Below, piece by piece: positions 25,101 to 36,825 of a stretch of DNA of 64,000 bases (positions are counted from its first letter, which is position 1; the number at the start of each line of letters is the position of its first letter). The stretch spans positions 103,740,852 to 103,804,851 of the forward strand of contig CM066728.1 in NCBI GenBank assembly GCA_033961575.1, written 5' to 3'. The notes beneath the pieces are model-generated. The model searched no databases. It saw only the letters and a list, made by a program, of their open reading frames with translations, and had not been told where the DNA came from. The DNA is from Aselliscus stoliczkanus (taxonomy: Eukaryota > Chordata > Mammalia > Chiroptera > Hipposideridae). Made by a program: the position numbers and the translations under genes.

Positions 25101-25231
25101 ACTTATTGTAGGTTGGAAGTATGAGCTGTTCAGATAAATTCTTGAGTGGATAGATCCAAGGTATATCCTTAAGTCCAAGTCAAGGAATATGCCATAGAAT
25201 ACACCTTGGTGTTGAAAATAGACTATTGAGC
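22140..25231. other. Intronic sequence, nothing recognised
   Basis: Several open frames of 80-150 codons overlap here, but none shows domain motifs, codon bias or splice borders. No named repeat was identified. Confidence 0.5.
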
Positions 25232-25258
25232 CAAAAAAAAAAAAAAAAAAAAAAAAAA
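25232..25258. repeat. Poly-A tract
   Basis: A run of ~27 A after GAGCC. A purine-rich (GGGA)n stretch lies 160 bp upstream (25042-25078). No clear SINE body is attached on the 5' side, so its origin is unresolved. Confidence 0.85.
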
Positions 25259-25289
25259 CCAGGGCGGAGGACTGACTCGATCCATCCAC

Positions 25290-25890
25290 TTTGGTGTCCG
25301 TTTATTTACATTTTTAAATACCTGCTATTTGTCAGAAGCTGGGCTTGAACACTAATCTCACACGCACACATACACCATGCAGCCTTCTTCTGTCCTCACG
25401 TCATTTATGATCTAGTGGAACAGGCAAGCATGTAAATAACTAACTTTATAAGGCTCTACTTGAATGAAATAAATATCACACAGGGACTAACAGTTGTCTG
25501 TGGAAACAATGTTGAAATAGCAGTGACTGACTGTGATGTGAGAGCTGGGAACGCCGTCTCAAGGACCTTAGCACCTGAGCTGCGCCTTGAAGGATAAGTG
25601 GCCAGGGGCCAGGGGGCAGCAGGAAGGAGGATAGTGTGGCCCGAGGCATGAGCCCGAGCTAAGCAGGAGGGCAGCGTGGTGCCCGGGGACTGGTGAGTAG
25701 TCGGGGAGAGCTGGACCCTGCGATGCAGGGAAGACAGGGGGAGACGAAGCTGGGCTAGAAGGTGGCACACATCATCCACGGCTAGGAGTTCAGACTTGGG
25801 CTGTAGGCGGTAGGAATCCTTACTGGGTTTGGAAGGTGGAAGTGGCATGACCCTGTACACGTTTTAAGAAGATGACTCCGGACCAGTGTG
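25290..25890 (-). repeat. Diverged L2, antisense
   Basis: AATACCTGCTATTTGTCAGA, TGATCTAGTGGAACAGGCAA, GAGCTGCGCCTTGAAGGA, AGGAGTTCAGACTTGGGCTG and GGAAGTGGCATGACCCTG follow the order of antisense L2. Minus-strand frames of ~130 codons here are not genes. Confidence 0.62.
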
Positions 25891-26561
25891 GAGAGGCAAG
25901 CAAAGGGCCAACAGATAAGGACTGGAGTTGATAGGCTGTGGCCGGATTACCGGTTGGGGGCCAAGGACCAGTGGTGCTTAGCCTCTGAGAGACGCCCGCC
26001 CAGCTGTCCAGGACGGCACCCGGCCATTGGTGGTCGCCCTGGCCCACGTCAGTGCAGATCCTCTTCACGCTGGGGGCCTCCAACAGTCAGCTGAATGCTG
26101 CAAAGCTGAGGATGTTGTCACACACGTATTTTGTTCTCCTGGTTCTTGTGACTTGTGTATTTATATTTTGGACAAAAAAATATCTCTAATAGTTACCTGA
26201 ACTTAACATTCCCTAGAAGTTCAGGTGTCGGTTGGCATTACTATTCTGCACAGTATTTTTTTGCCCAAATTCATACTCGGTATCTGTGGACCTGTTTTTA
26301 ACACTGTCCTAAGTCTTTGACATGCACTGAAAAATGGGATATGCTAATAAGGATCTATTCAACCATATATAAATATGGCAAGCATGATTGCACTGAATAA
26401 AATTAAAACTCAGCTCTTTGCTTGTACCATTACTGTCCATAGCACCCCTTTCATGCTGCCTGGTGTTCATGTGGGTTGTATTGCATGTCTCTTTCCCCAC
26501 CTAGACTGAAGGTTACTTGAGGTCAAAGACTCTGCTTTATTCATCGTTTGATTGCCCCCCA
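25891..26561. other. Intronic sequence between L2 and solo LTR
   Basis: Nothing recognised. The first part is GC-rich and may still be decayed L2. Confidence 0.45.
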
Positions 26562-27025
26562 TATTAAAGAAAAAATTATCTCTGATACTTGTTAAAATGG
26601 TAAGGAAGACTTTATTTAGGACTTGTGTAATAGGGGTCCAGACGATCTCTAGACTAGAGGAGAGAGAGATCAAAGTCAACCCCAAGTACAGCAAGGATAA
26701 GCGGGGCTTTATCGCCAATGAGCAGCGTAAGGGGGTCAGGAATGGAAAATCACTGAGAGGGGACGTCAGGGCTGGGGGCTCTTGCTAAACTGGCCTAGCA
26801 GGGTTCTTCTTAAGGGCACGCCAAGGGTTTTACACCTCGAGGGTGGGGGGCAAGGAATTGGATCAGATATTGAGAGAGTAGGGGATTCCCTATAGACTGA
26901 CTTAGCAGGATTCTTGCTACAAATGGACTGGGCAAGCCAGAAACAGAACCCAAGGTTGATGAGGCCTCCTTGAGAAGAGGGTTCAGAGGAGCCTGACTTA
27001 ATGTCGGGTCAAGGAGTCTTGTCAC
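26562..27025 (-). mobile_element. Solo endogenous retrovirus LTR, antisense, same family
   Basis: Reverse complemented, it runs GACAAGACTCCTTGACCC, GTAGCAAGAATCCTGCTAAG, GAACCCTGCTAGGCCAGTTT, CTCATTGGCGATAAAGCCCC, an AATAAA (TTTATT at 26611-26616 on +) and an end CTTTAATA. It shares the duplicated U3 modules with the + strand copy at 20306. It is a solo LTR with no gag/pol/env nearby. Confidence 0.8.
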
Positions 27026-30000
27026 CTATAAACCCCAGAAGTACTTGTTCAATGTGTTAAAATGGGAAAATGTGTAGTAGTGTCCTGTGGGGGGTGGGGG
27101 GGGCAGGGAGATCTGTAATGCCCTGGGCGAGAGGCTCCATGAGAGATGCCTTTGTGTCCCAGGGGCCTCAGAGCAGAAGGCGGCCGGTACATAACGTGGG
27201 CAGAGGACGGGCATTCTGAGAGCATGGTCCAAATGAGAAACAGTTGCTCAAATGTTGGCTACTCCACTTACTTACGTTTTGGCACAAAATGACTTTTGAT
27301 TTAAGTTTCAATTTGAGGAAACATTAACCCTTCAAGAAAAATCTGTTTTCCCCTGGGAGTTTTCAAACTTCTTGGGGCTCTTTTGATTTGGTTAATTTTT
27401 AAAAAGGCAAATACTCTTAACAGAAAAAAACTACCATGAAGATCAAATGATTAGGAGTATCTAGTCACGAGTTTTATAAAGGGAAATATAAAGAGAGAAA
27501 GGGAGGAAAGGACTGTGATGGTACCATGAATTGGACGAGAACAAATATATTATTTTCTACATTCAGATTGGAAAAATGGCTACTAATGAGCAGTGATGGT
27601 GCCGTGTACTTTTCATGTTGGTCTTCAGACCCTGCAGCATTAAGGATAGAAGAAGAAATTGAATAAGAAGGATAATACCAAACATGAACTCTTTATAAAA
27701 AAATTAAATGTGATATTCCAGCCCTGGTTGCCATGGTTGATTTGGTTGTTTACCTTGGAAAAGCGTTAATAGCAGTCAAGAATTTTTTTTTTTTTAACAG
27801 AAAACAGGAACTTAAAGGGGTCAAGTTCCTCTTTGCATTGGAACCTAGGACTACAAGGAAAGGAGTTTCCTCTGAAATCAGAACGCGTTCCAGTGTTAGT
27901 CAACTAAGAATTCACTGGGTTGAAAAACAGAAGTGTCAATATTCCTTTTCTTGTTTTACTGTAGTCCTTTTCTTGTTGTCATGTCACACAAGGTTGATTG
28001 TTTGCTTGCATTTGGGCGCGATGTGCAACCTAATCAGAATGCCCTTCAGCCGTTAGTTCCAACATTACACACCCACCAGGCAGTTCAAAAGGCCCCACAG
28101 TGCACTGGGGTTTCTCTGAGCCGAAGCCAGCGATCCCACCTCCCACTGCTGCCGTCCTTGCACGTGGGGGCCGCTTCGCCTGGAGCACGTGTCTGGCCCG
28201 GGTGGCCAGTGGAGGAGCATTCGGGAGGAGTCCCAGCACCTAAGGCCACAGGCGTCTCCTCCTCTCCTCTTCCATTTTGAGGCTGCAGTAATTGGTCAGC
28301 CTGTGTTTTCCTTCTGAGTAAGGACACAAGTGGCTGAGCTTATTCCATTGGCAGAGCTGAGACTTTTGAAAACCCAGTGGCTGCTGTGGTACCAGCCCAA
28401 GTCAGAATGCCCTACGCTGCTCGGGGCAGGGAGGCCCCTTGTTCAGGAGGCGGTGTGGGCTGTACCAGACGGGTCAGGAGCTGTGCTTGCAGGAACACGA
28501 TTTATATTTTGCTTTTAATAGCCCATATGTTTCCCACCTACCTTCTTGACCTCACAGTATCCTGTTGAAATCATAATTCTCTGTAAAATGGCATTTTCTT
28601 ACCATGGAAATGATAGCACTGAACCTGGAATTTTATGAGTGTACCAGACCATCCAGGAGTCTAGGTGTAGAAGAGGTCAAAGAATGATCTTGACAGGGAT
28701 TCACAAGGTGCAATCTCCTACTAAACCTTTTTTTTTTTTTCTTCTTGTAGACTTTGTAATTTAGAAACAAAAAGTTCACCATAGAATAAATGAGTCAGGG
28801 AGCCAAGGACGGATGAGTAAGTGGCTTCTGAGGGCACAGAAAGTAGAAGTGAAACGTGCAGTTGTCTCTTTAGTTTCGGAGTGTCCCAAGAGATTCCTGA
28901 AACGTGAAAATGCTGGAATATATGGCCTGTCACTGAATTTATGGTCAATTTAATTAGTCTTGCCACTTAGATATTTTAAACTCAAAATCAATGAACGTTA
29001 ACCTTGGGCCATCTTAGTGCAATCAGGTACAAACACCCTCATCATTTTTCTAGTTAACATGTTAAAAGTTAATCATTTACATGCTTTTATAATGATTCTT
29101 CTCCTCTCTCATGAAATATGGAATCGCGTCTTGCATTGGCCCTCCCTTGGACAGGGTTCAGAAGCTGGTGGTGGTACACAACCCCTGACCAGTGCGAGTA
29201 ATGGGCAGCAGTGCCCCCAGAGTACAAAAACAGTGTCTGTGGCTGCGATTCAGCTGGCATCCAAAAACTGACTTCCTGTTTGGGCTCCTTTGTGAGCAAA
29301 AGCTTGGTTTCAGATCTTAATTCTGTTTTGGCTTCAGGAGCCCAGTGCCCACTCTAGGGTGACATTGAAACCAGGCTGACTCAGGAAGGAGCCTCCTGTT
29401 GAGTCATCCACCCAACTTCCCGTGGGGCCCGGAGTTTTCTTTAGAGGCGTCTCATCCAAGTGGTCCCTGGCCTCAGCCTGAAAAGTCTGGGAATCTCAGA
29501 GGCATGAGAGTTAGACAGTACAGGTCACACTTACTTCTGCATTTCATCTCTCTAGAAAGGCATCATTTCGTCCCAGTTTATTTCCAAGAGAAATAGAAAA
29601 CTGGGGGGGCGGGGGGAGAATCAGAGTTTTCTGTTGTGAGATACACACCTCTCATCAAAACATCTAAACACTTCCCTCGCTGTGCCACTCTTCTGTCAAC
29701 TTACTCTCGGGATACAGTGCCTGCTTTTTAGAGGCATATACTCTAAAACAGGTGACCCTGGTGCAGGTACCTGTAAAGACACACGTACAAAAACAGAAAA
29801 TATTTTAATAGGCTTCCCTTTCCCACAACTGATTCAGGTTAAAAATTGGTACCTAAGGAAACAATGTTCAAGAACTATTAGAAGCCTTAATCTCATGAGC
29901 TCCATGTGCTGACTCAGTGACATAGAAGAGAGACCATGGTGAACCGTGTGGGATAACTGTGTAGCCGTGAGTGTGGTTGTTGATTGAATGCTGAGATAGT

Positions 30001-30068
30001 CAGAAAGAGGCACAAGAAAAATTTTATCACATAGAATAAAAAATAACTGATGGGTTTGGACTTGTTTT
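27026..30068. other. Intronic sequence, one GC-rich patch
   Basis: Around 28.1-28.5 kb GC rises and two CACGTG motifs occur (near 28158 and 28187), but CpG density is modest and no exon is visible. A poly-T run lies at 28729-28740. Confidence 0.5.
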
Positions 30069-30078
30069 TAATTTTTTT

Positions 30079-30178
30079 TTTTTTTTTTTTTTTGAGGGCA
30101 GTGTCACTGGCCCTCATCTGTGGGACCGAACCGGGGCCGCTGGCTTCCCAAGCCAGCGCTTAACCACTGCGCTGGCCC
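30079..30178 (-). mobile_element. Short tRNA-headed SINE, antisense, head partly deleted
   Basis: The T run and GAGGGCAGTGTCACTGGCCC are followed by the GGGGCCGCTGGCTTCCC block and GCGCTTAACCACTGCGC. The segment matching CGAGTGGC in the head is missing. The probable target duplication is TAATTTTTTT at 30069 and 30179; its edges are uncertain inside the T run. Confidence 0.82.
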
Positions 30179-30188
30179 TAATTTTTTT

Positions 30189-33100
30189 AAATAGAACCCT
30201 TATCTTCTGAATTCATGATAGGCAGGGGAAAGGTACTACTGTGTGCTGTGTTTCTTTCTCAGTTGTCAGTTCATCAGGTATGAGTTTGGGAATCTTTTTG
30301 TTCATTTCCTTTTTATACTTACAAGAGGTTACCAGAGGATGGTTCAAACTGATAATGACCAGAGACAGGTCACATTTGATAGAAGAGCCGGCGTGGCCCA
30401 TCCCCCTTAGAAGGGCCTCCAAGAACAACGCACAGGAACTCGCCCTGCCTGATCCTAATGGTCTAGAGTCACCTCTCTGCGCTCCTAGCAGCAGGGGGCC
30501 TCCCGCCTCAGCCACAGCAAGCAGCCCCCCAACCTCCTGAGGAAAGTGTTGTTCATAGCGCAAGCAACGATGGTAAAATAGCAAATGCTCATCAGATACA
30601 GCTGTAAGGGAGTGTTCTGTTGGATTCCAAGGTAATTATTAAATGGTAATTACTGAAATTGTGATGAGTATTCCACTTAAAACATTCAAGTCCCTTGTTT
30701 TAACCCTGGTCCAGCAGTTGGCTTATGTAGATTGTTTTTCCCCACCTAAATATATTTTACGATGCGTGGTTTAGAGTTTTGTTGGGGTTTTTTGGTGGGG
30801 AAGGGGGAAGGGGTCGTGAGGGGAAAGATGAGCTACCTGGGGATAATTCTCTTTAACTGATTAATAGTTTTATTTTAGTCAACACATTTTGCATTAAGCA
30901 GCTTGTACTTTGCGTGTTTTCAAAACATAAATATGCAAAATGGCGAAACTGTGAAGGCTTTGAAAATTACGGTTACAAAGTCACACCCAAGTTGTATATA
31001 ACTGTCCCATATATGTCTATTTGTATGAGATTTATAAGTTTACCATATCTCCCCACCTAGATTGTGAACAAATCAGAAATTGCCTATTAATTTATATGTA
31101 TTTCCTCAAAACACCAAGCTCAGTGCTAATCAGAATACTTAGAAGCAGAGACTGTTGGAGCTGGAAGACTGTCAGAAGGACCTACGGAGTGGCACCTGGC
31201 TGAGGAGAGAGCCTGCTTTGCCTAGATAAAGAGCTAGCCATACGCGTCGCCCTGTGACAGTGCCATCTTTGCGTGGGAAGGGTAGGGGACTATTTTTGCT
31301 CTTGGTTGGAACCATTTACAAAGTTGTTATACATCCAACTTTGATAACCACCAAATAATGTGAGCTACTATCTGGCACTGAAAAAAAATGTCTGCAGACA
31401 GCAACGAGGCAATTCAAAGAAAGGCGAGGCAGGTTCCATTCAAACTACATGCCTCAGAATACATTCCTACAAGAAAGGCTGAACTAGCTTTCAACAGAGT
31501 CGAGCTTTGACAATCCCCAGCTGCCTCAGGCTGTCCCACAAACATGAGGAGAGTCACACCATTGAAGGACCTCAGAGGCCATCCAGATGGCACCAGGTGA
31601 CCCAGCAACCACTCTACTATCCCAAAGCCAGCTGTGCCAGAAGGGGAAGTAGATCCCAATGAGCTGATCCTTCCGCTCTTCCCGGCATCACCCCATATGA
31701 ACCCGCAGTGAGCACTGAAATGAGAAATACATCCTCTACTATTTCTTCAGCTGTGTGTGCACGCCTTGCAAGAGAGCCTGTCTTACCGAGAAAGGTCGGC
31801 AGTGTGACGTGCACCTCGAAGGTGGGGTTCCGTAGGCAAAAACATTTGGCGAAGACTCTAACACCACCGGCCTCTTGGAGATTTATAACATACATTGGCA
31901 TATAAAGTCGTTGAGACGTTCTGTCCTTTAAAAAAAATAAAAAGTTTGACTTAGTATCCTAAAGTTATCTGCATGCCGCAGGCTTCTTTCATGTGTAGCA
32001 CCTGTTAACACCTGGAAGAAACAGTGTTCCTGGAACACTCTTTCAGAAACAGTGTGAGCGCCTCAATTTCCAAACTGAAGGTATTTCAGAATGAGTGTTT
32101 CCTACTCACCAGACTAGGTGTTATGGGGAGACTGGAAGCAGTGGGATTTGCTTTCAGAAGGGCCAGAGCGAATTTAAGGACTCAAAGCAGGCATTCAGTA
32201 AGGTCCTGTATAAAGATTGGAGGTTAATTAAACAACCTGGTTACAAAGACAGTCCTTTCGTGATTCTGTTAAATTGTCTAAGATACGTTACATTAAATTA
32301 TACTCAAAAGGCACAGATACGCATTTCTTTGTAAAAAATGTCGCATCTGAAAGACAAGTTTTTCAGCGGCAATCCACGCTGACCATGAAAATGTGTCCAA
32401 TGCAACTTTGACCATAAAAGGTTCCAAGAAATAGAACTATTAACAAGCCCCACAGTATCTGCGCTCATCTCAGGATATTTGCTTTTATGAATTTCATGCT
32501 GCAGTCTGCTTTTGCCTCATCCCTCATACAGCTCTCATTTGAAAGGGTGAGGGTTTGCTTTAAAAATCAAACACTTTCCTCCATGGTTTTTTCATATCTC
32601 ATTTATCAATTTCACATGATTTTGGACTTATTTTCACGTAAAGTGTTGTTACAATGATTCTTCTAGTTTAGGAGAAAAGCTGCATCTGGTTGGGGTTTTT
32701 TGTTGTTGTTGTTTGTTTGTTTTTGTTTTTTTCAAATGCAGAAAATGCTGTTGGTTCAAATAGTGACCCACGGTGTTTAGTGGGTCATGGCTGGATTTTC
32801 CTGTCATTGAAGGTGAGTTTTTCCCACCCTCTCGTTGCTGACTGCGTTTTGATGTTTGGTGGTAGGGGCTCCAAAGCAGGGACCACGTTTTGTGTCGCCG
32901 TGAATGTGCCCCCGAGAAAATGGCAACTGTTTCTGTGCCCACACCTGAAAACCCAGCTTCAGAGAAGAGCAGCTGCTTGGAGTAGCGGGTGCTGAATGAG
33001 GTGCGGTGGAGAAGTTTGGGCCCATACCTGGGAGCCACGCATTTTTGTTTCTCCGGCCAGGTAGCATAGAGCACACGTTGTTTCTGCCCATTCCCCCGGA

Positions 33101-33317
33101 ACTTACACAGGCCAGCAAAGGAAACCACAGGAGCATTCCTCCCAAAGGACAAAAGGAATTCTCTCTCTTTCTCTCACCTCACCTTGTGCAGAAGCATATG
33201 CAATACATTTTTCTTCGAAGGCCTAGGACAATGTAGTGCGAAATGCAACCATAACCTACTTCTAAAGTAGACTTGTCAATTCCAAACCTTGGTGCAAATC
33301 TCAAGGCCATGCATGTT
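30189..33317. other. Intronic sequence, nothing recognised
   Basis: Includes a T/G-rich low-complexity stretch at 32690-32732. The 167-codon minus frame at 32649-33152 is chance coding around that tract. Confidence 0.5.
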
Positions 33318-33333
33318 AAAAAGCAAGCTTATT

Positions 33334-33434
33334 GGGCCAGCCAAGTGGCACAGTGGTTAAGAGCTGACTTGGGAAGCCAGTGGCCCCGGTTCGGATCCCA
33401 CATACGAGGGCCAGTGACACTGCCCTCAGAAAAA
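33334..33434 (+). mobile_element. Short tRNA-headed SINE, young
   Basis: It starts GGGCCAGCCAAGTGGCACAG, has GGCCCCGGTTCGGATCCC, and ends GCCAGTGACACTGCCCTCAG plus an A tail. The 16-bp duplication AAAAAGCAAGCTTATT is perfect at 33318-33333 and 33435-33450. Confidence 0.92.
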
Positions 33435-33450
33435 AAAAAGCAAGCTTATT

Positions 33451-36424
33451 ATATGGTTGGTAATCAGCTCTACTATTTGCATATTATATTTATCACCCCC
33501 ATGGGAAGAAGTGACCTGCCTGTGGGTGGGGATCTGCTTTGAACCGCAGCATGTTTACAAAGTACAGCAGCTAGTAAACTTGGGCAAATGCAGCTTTAAC
33601 TGATCTAACGGCAAGCAGAGGGTTTTCTGTGGAAGAACTAAGTGATTAGAGTGAGTAAGAAGAAAGGAGGGGAAGAGAAAAGACATTTAATGGGAACATC
33701 CCCCAAAGCCCATGGACGCCCTGCTGCAGCAGCTGCCTTCAGTTCATGGTCAGGTCCTCCCTGTACCACTCCCTCCTTTCGGTGCGTCCCAAAGGCAGCC
33801 ACGCCATGGGATCACTGACGGGGCTCCCAGCGTTACTAATTCAGAGTTCCTACGTCTCCATCCACTGTGGCTAAAAGAAGTGTCCTCTGGGCCTAGCTCC
33901 TGCTGGCCCAGAGCAGGCTGGTTTTCCCAGCACGCTCCCCAACAGTGCTTTCCTGCCCGAAGCTGCTCGGACTTCCCAGCGTCCACACACCACATCATCC
34001 TTTGCTTGAGAGAACAGAGCTGTGCAGTTGCCCTGACTCCGTCTCCATCCCACGGGATCTGGTCTCACCAGTGTAAACAGATCCTAGTGAGATTTCCCTT
34101 TATCCCAACAGAAGTTTGCCATCAGGTGAGTGTTAGCTTAGCAAACACATTTGCTTCGCAGACCTGAATGCATCATTGATTAGCATGACTTCTTGCACTT
34201 AGAGAAACACATTTGTCCCCCACTGTGGGCGGTCACCCCATTCATTGTTGAACAGTCAGCAACAAAGAAAAGCAATGATAGCAGATGAAGAGGGAGAGAA
34301 TTACTGCTGCATAAGAGAGCAAAGGAGGCAGGCAACTGCCCCTGCCAGGGCCCCCTGCTTGCTGCCCTCCCAGGGCCACCCAGCTAGCTGGGCCACCAGG
34401 CGTCACCTGCACACCTCCAGGGCAAACTCACTTGGGGTTGGGTGTCTCAAGTCAGGAGCAGACACAGTGAAGGCAAGAGCAGCCACAGGGCCCCTTCTTG
34501 TCATTGCCTGTCCTGCTGCCTTCCCCTGTGTCCCCCGGTCTTGTCAATCTCATGGCTCTGGCCACCAGGCCCTTTGCCCATTTATTCTGCCTCTTTGAGC
34601 CCTGTGCACCTCTGACCACGTGGCCTGCTGTACCTTTCGGGGAACCATGCTGCTCGATGTCCTGTGGTCTCACAGCCCTGGTCCCCTGCACTGCTTGCTT
34701 ACCAGGCTGCCAGTTGTACACAAGCACAGTGCCTCAGGGAGTAGGAGAAACCCCTGTGAGTTACTGGGTGACGCCCCCAGAGGTGAAGGGCGCTTCGGGG
34801 TTAGGTCTGTGGCATGCGTGCTCTGGGGATAAACAGGGTCCTGGGAGCTGTCGCTCCACACTGTAGACTCAGTGTGTGGCTGATTGAGTGACAGAAGTCA
34901 GTTCTCATTAGTCTAAGCAAATCACAGTATCCCCATTGACATTTTTCATGCCCAGGATCCTTGGACGTCAGGGTCAAGGCTGATGGAGTCGGAGGCAGCC
35001 TGGCTCTGGCCACATCTCCTTCCCTATGGATGACATGCCTCTTTAAACTTAGACAAGAAGGCCACCTCTTTTATTTTAGGCTTCATTGTAACTGAGTATT
35101 GTTTTCTTTTTATCTTACATGCCTCGGAGAATCATAGCCTCCAGTAGTGTCTTCAGCTTGTGTTCAGTGGTCCCCAGGTTCAGGCAGCGACACCCTGCTG
35201 CTCCTCAGCGAGACACCCTGAAATCGGTCCTTCCTCTCACCAGTGTTGATTGACAGCCTAGATACAGGCCCCGCCCTTGGGGAGACTCACAGGAACCAGG
35301 TGTTCCAGGCAGATGAGAAATAGACCTTATGTCTTGCATCAAAATACATACTGGCTGTTCTCTTCCTTTCCCGCCGCCAAACACCATGGGTCCTGGCCTC
35401 AACACCTCTTCCTTGGGGTACCGTGACAAAAGATAGGTTCTGACTCTATTTTCTTGCCACTTTAGTCCATGACACACATTCCCACCAGATCAGTTGTCAT
35501 CAACTCCACAGTCACAAGCTTGAGGTCTCTCCTCTGGCCCGTCACATCCAGTGCACACGCCCTTGCCTGGGATCACGTGACCCCCCTGACCCACCTGACC
35601 CTCCACTGCCCCATCCCCACCCCCACCCCAGCTCTCTTGCCAGCATCCTCTCCGCTATCTCAGAGGCCTGGGTCGGGTTTTGACTTAATGAGACATTACT
35701 GAAGGCTGCTTTTGAACATTTAAAACCAGTGTTGCCCTGCACACACTACACTGCATGTTTCTTTCTAGAGCTGTCAGATTAATGAGGATGGATATTGAGG
35801 AAAGAGAAGTTTGCTTGATTTTGCTTAGCTACTACTGCTTTTGACTGTGTGGCTGAATTTTTTAAGCAAGGGAACCATGTTTATGAAAAGCGGAGAGGCA
35901 GGTTACTAAAGCTGGAGGAGGCTGGCTTGGCGGCACAGGAACGTGGTACCGGAGGTTGCTTTTGGAACCACTCCATTCAATTTGTGTCTTCACATTTTTT
36001 AATAGAAATCACAGAGCAACTACCACAGTTATCTTCTTGCTGCCCCCGCCTCCCTACTGCCTGGAGAGTCATAAAATCTCAGGCAGTTTGGGCCAACACG
36101 GCCACTTCTGGAAAACTGAGCTCACCCACCCCCACAGAATCCAGGTGTGACCCACTGGATCAAGGAAGTCATTCTTGCCTTGAATCGTTCCATAGGCTGC
36201 AGCTATTCTGAAAAGCAAGTAAGTTCCAGGAGAGTGTTAGGCCTGCTGTCTTCAGGACCAATGTTTAGTCTGCCCTGCACCAAAACTGCATCCAGAGTCC
36301 CCGTGGAGGCTGGGAAGGCCTGGCCGTGCCAGGGCCTGTGGTCTAAGTCAGGAACTCACACATCCGAACATCACATCTCCGCTGTTCTTATGGGATGAGG
36401 AAGACAGGGTTGGTGATGGGACTC
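33451..36424. other. Intronic sequence, locally GC/CT-rich
   Basis: 33.7-35.7 kb is C/T-rich with many chance frames. 34.47-34.72 kb (GTGCACCTCTGACCACGTGG and similar) may be decayed L2, but I could not prove it. Confidence 0.45.
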
Positions 36425-36580
36425 CTTTGCTACTAAGCACTTCCACGTGCATAATCTCAGTTGATCCTAAAATCTGCCCTACAAAAGACAGATTTGGGTG
36501 AGCATCCCTATTGTACTAAGCATCCTAAACCTCAGAGACGTAGAGTCGTGTGCCCAGGATCACACCGCGAAGGCCCGGGA
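36425..36580 (-). repeat. MIR SINE, antisense
   Basis: CTAAGCACTTCCACGTGCAT, AATCTCAGTTGATCC, CCTCAGAGACGTAGAGTCG and TGCCCAGGATCACACCGCG are antisense MIR. It lies directly before a sense MIR. Confidence 0.65.
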
Positions 36581-36629
36581 AAGCTCAGGTCTACACTGGT
36601 GGCCCGCGTGCTTGGCAGGGTACACTGCT

Positions 36630-36825
36630 GAATTTAGAGGCCAGAGTCCCAATTCTGCCCCTAACAGCTCTGTGGCCTTGGGTAAACTATTATTCCCTGT
36701 GAGCCTCAGTCTCCCCATCTTCCACAAGAGCTAAGACTGCCTACCTTGCTGGGTCTTCAAGAGGATTAAATGGAACATAACTCATGAGAAAGTGCCCAGC
36801 ACAGACCCTATTCATATTTAAGAGG
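36630..36825 (+). repeat. MIR SINE, sense
   Basis: AGAGTCCCAATTCTGCCCCT, TGTGGCCTTGGGTAAACTAT, GTGAGCCTCAGTCTCCCCAT, CTGGGTCTTCAAGAGGATTA and AAGTGCCCAGCACAG give the MIR order. Confidence 0.82.

Noticed and set aside
28140..28500. Possible CpG island or alternative promoter
   Set aside because: GC is raised but CpG dinucleotides are not dense, and no promoter elements or first exon are visible.
32649..33152. 167-codon open frame on the minus strand
   Set aside because: Its C-terminal part comes from a T/G-rich low-complexity tract (KTNKQQQQK). No homology recognised.
33712..34167. 151-codon open frame on the plus strand
   Set aside because: Pro/Ser/Cys-rich translation of a C/T-rich region, no motif or family signal.
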